Below, piece after piece: positions 40,201 through 49,542 of a stretch of DNA of 64,000 bases. Under the pieces are notes generated by a model. It worked only from the letters and a program-made list of their open reading frames with translations. It ran no database searches and was not told the DNA's origin. Numbering within the stretch: position 1 is the first letter of the stretch; every line of letters starts with the position of its first letter. Source of the stretch: Zoroaster sp. YZ-2022 (Eukaryota; Echinodermata; Asteroidea; Forcipulatida; Zoroasteridae). The stretch covers positions 6,014,001-6,078,000 of the forward strand of contig CM055823.1 of assembly GCA_029582265.1 (NCBI GenBank), read 5' to 3'. A program made the translations under genes and the position numbers.

Positions 40201-43200
40201 ATTAACAGCTTCCATGTGGCCAAAATCAATGTCGTGACCGAGCAGAAAGATGAACAGCAATTTGCAGACATATTTCTTCTTCTGGTATCCGTCCAAAGTT
40301 TTATCACCTAAAAGACAAACAGACATGAATACTTAAATAGGATTTGAAGCTTTGCATGTAGGAGTAAGGTTTGCGGTAGCACCTTGTAAACAATCTCTTA
40401 GCTGTAATAATTGTTGGTTCTGAGAAAAAACGGTGGTGAGAAACTCAACATTTCACTCAGAAACGGTGGGAGAAACTCAACATTTTGATCAGAAACGGTG
40501 GTGAGAAACTCAACATTTTGATCAAGTACACTGATCGAAACGTCAGGTTTCCTCAAATAATTCCAAACACCTTATGCTGCTGCATGAATGAGCCAGTAAT
40601 TGTCAATCACTGCGTCCATCTTAAACTAGGACACCGATTCCATGCCCTGTTGGAAGTCTGCTCTGTTTGTGACGATACTGTCCCTTTAAGGCAAGCTTTC
40701 AGGGTGACCAATGCTTACATGTACGTTTCCATGTACTGTATAAAATACATACATGTACACAACATGTGAATAACCACCTGTGCACATTATTACAAAGTAG
40801 GTTAACTACATGTACTTGTGTACATGTACTTGTGTACATGTACTTGTGTACATGTACTTGTGTACATGTACTTGTGTACATGTACTTGTGTACATGTACT
40901 TGTGTACATGTACTTGTGTACATGTACTTGTGTACATGTACTTGTGTACATGTACTTGTGTACATGTACTTGTGTACATGTACTTGTGTACATGTACTTG
41001 TTGTGCACAATTTTACCCATGAAATAACGTACGTCATAAAATGTAATGTACATAATGAAATAATGATTCAAGATGATTATCAAATGTTATTAAATTGTTA
41101 ACCAGTTTGCGTCGGAGGCCGTGTATACATGCAATTTTTTTTTACACCGTGGATCGGAGAGCGTCTAAACATGCCATCTATAGAAACTCGGGAATATTTG
41201 TATGCATGCTCGGTTGACGTGACAACGAGCCACGCGCATAAAGTGACATGCTCCGAAGACGTGGCCACACGCTGTGGAAGCTTCCGTTGTCCTTTCGGGT
41301 GACGTAAAACCATGCCATTTTGGCAGTGCTCGTGCTTCGGTTGACGTGTTATTGCGCAGCAATTGTTCGGCACAATAGCGGGGGCCGTGTAAACACGCTC
41401 GGGGAGTCTTGACATAGGGGGGGGCCCCACTCGTAAACCTGTTCCACACCTTTGTCTTTTGTCTCCATTGAAATCTGTAAAGCTGTGGTATACAAAGATT
41501 TCTATAGACCAATTACCTGGCAGATCGCTGGCGAATCAAGATTTCTACAGACCAATTTCCATGCACCAATGTCCCATGTTACTCGGTACGCTCGGTACCA
41601 CTCGGATGACGTGTAAATACGATGAAGAATTCTTTAGAGGGCTCGGTGGACTTCTAAAGACGCAACACAAAAGACGCCCTCCTGGCTATAATTCCCAAGG
41701 GAAACTCGCCAAATTATATGCTAATAAGCTAAATGGGGGTGTCCCGTCTTGGTTTCATTGACATAACCAAAAAAAATTCACGCAAACAAAAATGTGTTTG
41801 TGTGGGAAAAAGAAACCCACAAAGGGGCCCAGAAAAACTGTTTTATTCCTGACGCCAACTGGTTAAATGAATCATTTGTTAGTCGGGTCTCACATGCCTG
41901 TTACGTATGTCCTTTCCATGTCTAAGTCTTTGTCTGTCATAGGGGAAGATTTAAAAGCATTATAACTCCCTCGGCCCATTTGCTTACACATAACCTGAAT
42001 CCTCCAAAATCCTTCAGTAGTAAAGCAAGCACATGACATGTATGCACACATGTGTTTCTAATCTGTGATAAGTAAGACTATTGCGGTGACACCATGTGGA
42101 ATCTCAATTGAGTAGTAATTAGTTCTGAAAAGAACTGAAAAGATTCTGAAAAGATTCTGAAAAGATTCTGAAAAGAATTCTGAAAAGATTCTGAAAAGAT
42201 TCTGAAAAGAATCTGTGATACACGTACATGGCCAGGGACCCTCCCTGCATGCATGGAGCAATAAACAGTGTCCACTGACCCAAGCACTGACCTTGCAATC
42301 ACTACAACAACCATGGATGTACATGTACCATGGAAAGGCAAGTATGCCTAATAAACGTCGAGTTTCTGCCCACCAGTTCTTCTCAGAACCAACAATTATT
42401 AATTACATTCATGAATAAATCTACATTTCTGCTGAAGGGTATCTATATGTATTTTGTGGAGATTACCACGATTATCACGATTACTTTGAGACATGAAATA
42501 ATAAAGCATCCATTTTCATTTCCTCAAATAATTCCAAACACCTCAAGAGTTCCACAAAAAAAAGAGGCCGTTACCAGCGACGAGTATCAAGGATGTTAGT
42601 GTTAAAGTATAAAACCTATATCCATGTAGGCCCTACATAGTACGTGTAGAGGAAATGTGTTTTTCTGATTATATACAACTGTTCATGCTGTGCACCACAT
42701 GTGCAATTTGTAAAGGTCAAAAGGTCAACGGGGTTAATCTTATCAAAACATATACTACATGTACATGTAGGCACATTTTTCCCATGTACATTTTTAATAT
42801 TTGGAAATCATCTGGCAGGTTGTCACACAGTTTGTATTTTGTACAATGTACATGCAGGGTTCGGCCCAGGAATTTGCTAGTGCCAAAAAAAAGGGGGGTG
42901 GGATGTTACATAGGCATGTGACATAAAACACAATAAAGGGGGCCACTTTGCATCCGTCACGTTAGCAGTTTTTCCAGTGGTTGTTATTTATTTTTAAGTA
43001 CCTGAAACCGACCAAAAAGTGTTTCAACATGTGAATGCACATGCAAGCTTATACTAGAACTCATTTGAGTTGATTTTTTTTTTTTTTTTAATTAATTTTT
43101 TTACCCTCAAATTTCCATAAAAATTGGACGGAAAAAGTTACCTCACTTTTCCGTCCATTTGTTGATGGAAATTTTAGGGTAATTAAAAAAATAATAGTAA

Positions 43201-46200
43201 TAATCAACTCAAATTATCTTTAGGATAAGCATGCATGTCTATTCAAATGTTGAATGTCTTCTTGGGTGGTTTCAGATCAGGGTTGTAGCTACGCCGGTCG
43301 GGTCTAACCGGCACTTCCGCTGGCCGACCGGCACCAAACGCAAATTGATGTCTTACCGACCGGCACAAAAATTGTGTGAATATTTCATTAAACAGTAATA
43401 AAAGTAAAAAAAAGTTCATGTATTCTTCATTTCTTTGAGTTATTTGCCAGTATTTTGAGGACTTTAGTCTATAGATCAATTAAAACATCGTACGATATTA
43501 TAAAATAAATCTCAGTTTGTAGCGGTACAAACAAATACACTAATTAGCATTTATTTATGATGTCAGGGAAAAGACCTGGGAATCCCCATTATGATTGGTT
43601 GTTTGCGCCTGCACGATTAGCTAATGCCACTAGTCTCTACCGCGTGTAAATGATGCGACGTTCGTAATGTCGATATCACGTAAATTTCAGGTTGGTTAAG
43701 CGTGACTTCGTGGCGTCTAGCTTTCCCGCGATGTGCTCAGCAAAGGAAAATTATTCACGTCGTCCCTCCGCCCATTCATGAAAAGTTTTGTGAATGTTTT
43801 TGGAAGTGTTTTGATCAAAATAATTATGTCGCACTTTTCGCAGAAAAGTATCACCAGCTTTTTCTCTTGACCACTAAGCGCAAGGGCCGCAGTGATAGAC
43901 ACGGCAGCCGGGTCAAGCGAGAAGCCGGCAAATTCGAGACATTCTTCTGCGACCACATCTTCGTGTTCGAGTACAACTGACCTGGGAACTGATCACGCTA
44001 CCGAGTCTTCGGCCACTGTGGATTTAGGCCAAAAACTAGGAGCTGCTATGCCTGACGGCACCGCGGTTGCTCAAGTGTTACCTCATCAAAAAAACAGAAG
44101 CAGGCATCTAAGTTTAATAGCGAAAAGTGGACACCTGGTAGGCCATACAGAAGTTTCAGTTTTTCTGAGCCAACAGGTTGTCAATTGCACTGGAGGGCAC
44201 TCGTTCACATCATAAATTCTTGTATAATACTATGAAAATATCATACTATTATACAACAAATTATGTGAAAGGTGAGCCCTCCAAATCTATTCTTAAAAGC
44301 TAAAACCCAGGAGCTTTGGGGTGCTTCGCCCCCTCGACCCCCACCGAGGCGTTGCCCCTGGACCCCACCAGGGGCCCTTAAGCGGGCCCCTGGACCCCCG
44401 GCCGTGAGGAGCTGCACTCCATTCGCTCCGCTCACTACGCTCACAATTGACAAAATTAGCACGCACTCAATTTGGTCTGGTGACAACCCTGTTTCAGATA
44501 TTAAAAATAAAAATTACAACCATTAGAAAAACTGCTAACGTGACGGTAGGAAAGTGGCCCCCTTTATTGTGTTTTATGTCATGTGATAATGGTTGCACAC
44601 AGTGTTGCATCTCCAGACGTAATTTATCTCAGGACTGAAATCCTGTAACACAGAAGGGGGGGCGGGGGCGGGGGGAGGGGGGCGTTATTTCAAGCTATTC
44701 GGTATAAGAAATGCTTCAGTGTTTTTTTTAAGACAACACCTGAAAAAACAATTTTGTTTTGCCAGTGGTGGGTCGCAGGATCTCGAGTGCCAGTCAGGGT
44801 TTCCGGAGCCGGGCAGTCTGGACAAAACAGTATCTTGTTAACATGTGAATGTGTACATTAGCTAACCCTCCTACACATGGAGGCCACTCCGATCCACTAC
44901 ATTCTGTTCTTGAGCAACCTTCAGTGCATACATGTACAAGCCAGCTGTCCTTTCCAAGTAATCTTACAAAATCAACTGTGTGCCACCCAAGGCCACTGTA
45001 AATATTTGAACATATTAGTATGGCCTACAATGTATCAATGGGAGACCACTTTACCCTGTAATCTCAGTGGTGTGACAGTGTACTCCCTCGGCCCATTTGC
45101 TTACACATAACCTGAATCCATCCTAACTCCCTCGGCCCATTTGCTTACACATAACCTGAATCCTTCCTAACTCCCTAGGCCCATTTGCTTACACATAACC
45201 TGAATCCTTCCTAACTCCCTCGGCCCATTTGCTTACACATAACCTGAATCCTTCTTAACTCCCTAGGCCCATTTGCTTACACATAACCTGAATCCTTCCT
45301 AACTCCCTAGGCCCATTTGCTTGTAAAACACATAACCTGAATCCTCCAAAATCCTTCAGTAGTAAAGCAAGCACATGACATGTATGCACACATGTGTTTC
45401 TAATCTGTGATACATGTACATGGCCAGGGTAAAGGTTAAAGTATAAAACCTGTATACAAACCATGAAATTGCAAGCCATTGTTCAAAAAGTGTAAGTGTG
45501 TAATGGTTTGTAAAACCATGAAAAATGCACAACATTGTTTGTTTTTCATTATTTACAAACCATAGAAAAGGGTGAAATGCTTGAAATATTTTAACTGGAT
45601 TTGAAGAATAAGCTCAACGAGAAAATAGAATCTGAGGGCAGAATTTTCATGATAAACAGGATTATAAGAAAATCCAATTAACACTTCTACACATGGAGGC
45701 CACTCCGATCCACTAAATTTTCAGTATGTTTTTCACCAACCTTTAGTACATACAAGCCTGCTGTCCTTTCCAAGTAATCTTACAAAATCAACTGTGTGCT
45801 ACCCAAGGCCACTGTAAATGTTTGAACATATTAGTATGGCCTGCAATGTATCAATGGGAGACCACTTTACCCTGTAATGTCAGTGGTGTGACAGTGCACA
45901 GAAGGGTAACCATAGGAGGCCACTGGCTTGGAGTGGCCTGAATGGGTTGTTTCAAAAATTGCACCGATTGTAGGAGGGCTAAAGAGCTTCTATACTGGAA
46001 TAAGCAGCAACATACTCATTGCAATATTTATAACATTGCATTATGCAGACAGAAGTCTATTACCTACACAAAATGTTTCAGTCTTCTAATTTAAAACCCA
46101 GTCAAGGGATAGTTCTCAATGTGCACGCATGCATAACGAACACTGAAATGAGTTTAGCTTCTCTGCCTAGGGGAATCATGGGGTAAGGCATTTGACACAG

Positions 46201-49200
46201 CCGGCTGGTTCCAGAATTAGACGTGACACTAACTAGACGAAACGGCGCTACAGTAGAGTTCACACATGTGTGCATTTGATTAGCCCCTAAGTCTGTAAAC
46301 AGATTTGGTATAATGGTGGAAAATGCATTAACTCTTTTCCTACGGCGAGCCGCTCACAGCGGCTCGGGAAATTACTTCCTCAGCCGGCAAGCCGCTCACA
46401 GCGGCTCGATGTCAACACATATGCTCGATGTGTACAAATAATTCCGTCACAGCCTGCACAATTATTCCGTAGCCGAAGAGTTATGGCTGTGTCAGGTATC
46501 CAGGTACCCGACCGAAACTGTCATTACCCAGTTCATTTTCTAAGTTCCAATTCCCTGTAAATGACGTCCCTGTAAATTCCCAGTAAATTCCGAATGAACA
46601 ATTAACCTTCCCAAGTCCTCCAAAATCCTCTTTGCTAATGTGAAGGATTTTGAAGGACTGAGGTTCAATGCTGCATGCTCTTTGCTAAAGTGAAGGATTT
46701 TGGAAGATTGAGGTTATTAGGCATACTTGCCTTTCCATGGTACAATTACATCCATGTTTGTTGTAGTGATTGCAAGGTCAGTGCTTGGGTCAGTGGACAC
46801 TGTTTATTACTCCATGCATGCAGGGAGGGTCCCTGGCCATGTACATGTATCACAGATTAGAAACACATGTGTGCATACATGTCATGTGCTTGCTTTACTA
46901 CTGAAGGATTTTGAAGGATTCAGGTTGCGTGTAAGCAAATGGGGCTAGGGAATTAGGGTTAAGGAGAAAATATTGAAAATGCATTGTCGATAAATATTGT
47001 CCCTTTTAAGAGAAAAGCACCTGAGACTAACTATACTCTCAGAATGATTAACCCTTGTATACATGCAGTCTCCAAAATGCTGCAAAAAAACTGCTAAGTA
47101 CACAATGCTTTTTCTATGCATGCCTCAAAATATTGCATACTGTACACAAGAATGGTACATGGATACCCCAAAATGCCCCTGTGTATGGGACAAAAACAAA
47201 GTGTTCTGACCTTCACACAGTATGTGTATACCCCAAGTTACTGCACTGGTTTATTTCAAGTTAGCCTTGCAATGAAACAAAGCAGATGGCTGCTTCAGTT
47301 TACCTCATCTCTCTGAAGAGCCTTGGGCTATGCCATTAATCATTAGATAAGGTGTGTACCACAATATGTCCCAGTTGAGACATTTTGAAGTATGGGTCCA
47401 CTTTGTAAAGAACTACATTGATAATAGGAGGGTTAATACAACTTTATACATGTAAGTTTTGAGAGTATAATTTGGCCAAGTTGGTGATCTGGTTGGACCA
47501 TCCCTTGAAGATGGCATGATGACTGCAAGTGTCCAAGTCAGTCAAAATAATGATATTCCTGCCAAGGTACTATAGTGCACTTACAAACAAATGTAAAAAG
47601 TAAAACTTGTAGCTTTGCATGGTGAGGATGATAAGTAATAGGCCTGTGCGAATAATTTGATTATTCGAATATTCGCGAATAGTTGTTGCTAATCGTACTC
47701 GTGGTATTTGAATTATTCGATTAATCGCGTAGGCGCGAATACCTGGCAACTATTCGCGAATAATGACCAATTGCCTTACAAACCATCCATAACTTGTGGT
47801 CGTGAAGTGTTTGCTAACTATTCGCAACCACTATTCGTGAGTAATCCTATTAAGCTGGCAATTACAGTTTTGTCTAGCTCTATGGTTGTAGTGTTTGCAA
47901 CTAGTAATGCCTTTGAGGAAGCCGACAAGTCAGGCAGGCTGGCTGGCTGTGACTGCAGCGACTGTTACCTGCAATTATAATGCATTGCCTTTACCACAAC
48001 ATAAAAATTGCGGTCGTGAACTGTTCGTGAACTATTCGCGACTATTCGCGAGCAATGCTGCCAATTGTACTGTTCTGTCCAGGCACTGCTGGTAGTTGTA
48101 CGCATTGTAGTATTCGCGACTAGTACTCACGAGTAGTGCCTTTGAGGAAGCCGACAGGGCACTAGCCTGGATGGCTGTGACTGCATCGACTGTAAAAGTA
48201 GCGCAAACTTAAAAGTAGCATAAACTGAAGGTAATTACTAATTAAATTTGAACACTACAAACCAAAGGTTTTTAAGCATAGTGCGGGGCACACTGCGGAA
48301 GCTAGCTTTGGACGTAAACAATGAACACGTCTAAAAAGCGGCCCCTGCATGAGCATAAACACGTACTGCTTGCATGGTTATTTATTTTGTGTATAGGACT
48401 AGGCTAATCGATTTGAAATAACAGGGGTGACCGTCAACTTATTGGTATTTCTTAACGGCGACTTAAATATAAACAAGATCTATTCAATGCGTTCATTTTA
48501 TGGGGTTTAGACTTCCCTCTGTTGACATGGGATGAACGTAACTGCGCGTGACTTAGCATGTGCTCAATGTGCACTGTTAATGCTAATTTGTGCTGGAAGT
48601 TTCCCACGCTGCCAGAGTCATAACTCGACAGCGATTGGATTTTCACTTACGAAAATGTATTATTTCGAGTACAATTTTGCAAGAAATAAAGAAAAAACAA
48701 CAGGCATGAAAGAGCTTAATGTATGTTTGTTTATTGTCTGAATGTTACAAATAGGCCAGAAATTACTGTCAAAGCAATTGTTTTTAATGTTTTAGTACTT
48801 TTATAAACCGCGGGAAAAAATGGCCAACTATTCGCGAATAGTCGATTATTCGCGAATAGTTGCACGCGATTAATCGAATAGTAAATTTTTACTATTCGCC
48901 CAGGCCTAATAAGTAAGAATAATTGCGGTGACACCGTGTGGAATCTCAATTGAGTAGTAATTAGTTCTGAAATGTAAAAAGTGAAACACTGTGGGCAGAA
49001 CAGCATCTTGTATACATTTAGATGTAGACACAGATCATGTACATTGTACACCTACTAATTGTGACAACCTGTGAACATCTCTTTGCATTAACCTTTCAAA
49101 TCAAGCAACACTTGGCCGGTCTGTAGTCAACTCTAGCTATTAAAATGCACATTGTACATGCACATTATAAATTGTCTGCAGTATACATATTCTGTACAAA

Positions 49201-49476
49201 TGTACTTTTTAATCCTTCTGTGACTGCAAGGGTCAAAATCAGTCAAAATGTTGATATACTTGCCAAGGTATATCTAGTGCACTTAAAAGTCAAACACTGT
49301 CAAACCTTACGTGTAGTAGGTACATTTACAGGTTAAAATGAGTCGACTGTTTTTGACTGGTAAAAGCATTGCCTGGTATTAATGAAGGTGGTCAAAATGA
49401 CAGTCAAAAACAGTCAAAAATGCCCCTATGTGCACAATTAGTTCAGAAGTCAAAAACAGACAGTTAACTAAATTTG

Positions 49477-49542
<66 letters not shown>

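Larger units (their letters stand above)
42921..44579. mobile_element. MITE with 63-bp TIRs, interrupted by a hAT
   Basis: Left end ACATAAAACACAATAAAGGG and GGCCACTTT, matched in reverse at 44517-44579, about 57 of 63 bases identical. Direct 6-bp flanks CATGTG (42915-42920, 44580-44585). About 440 bp remain after removing the insert at 43278-44491. Superfamily not assigned. Confidence 0.88.

Noticed and set aside
40699..41101. Tyr/Met/Cys/Val-rich open frames on both strands
   Set aside because: The 14-bp ACATGTACTTGTGT repeat has no stops in several frames.
44272..44526. 84-residue Pro-rich frame
   Set aside because: GC-rich segment of the internally deleted hAT; low-complexity composition, no start context or domain.
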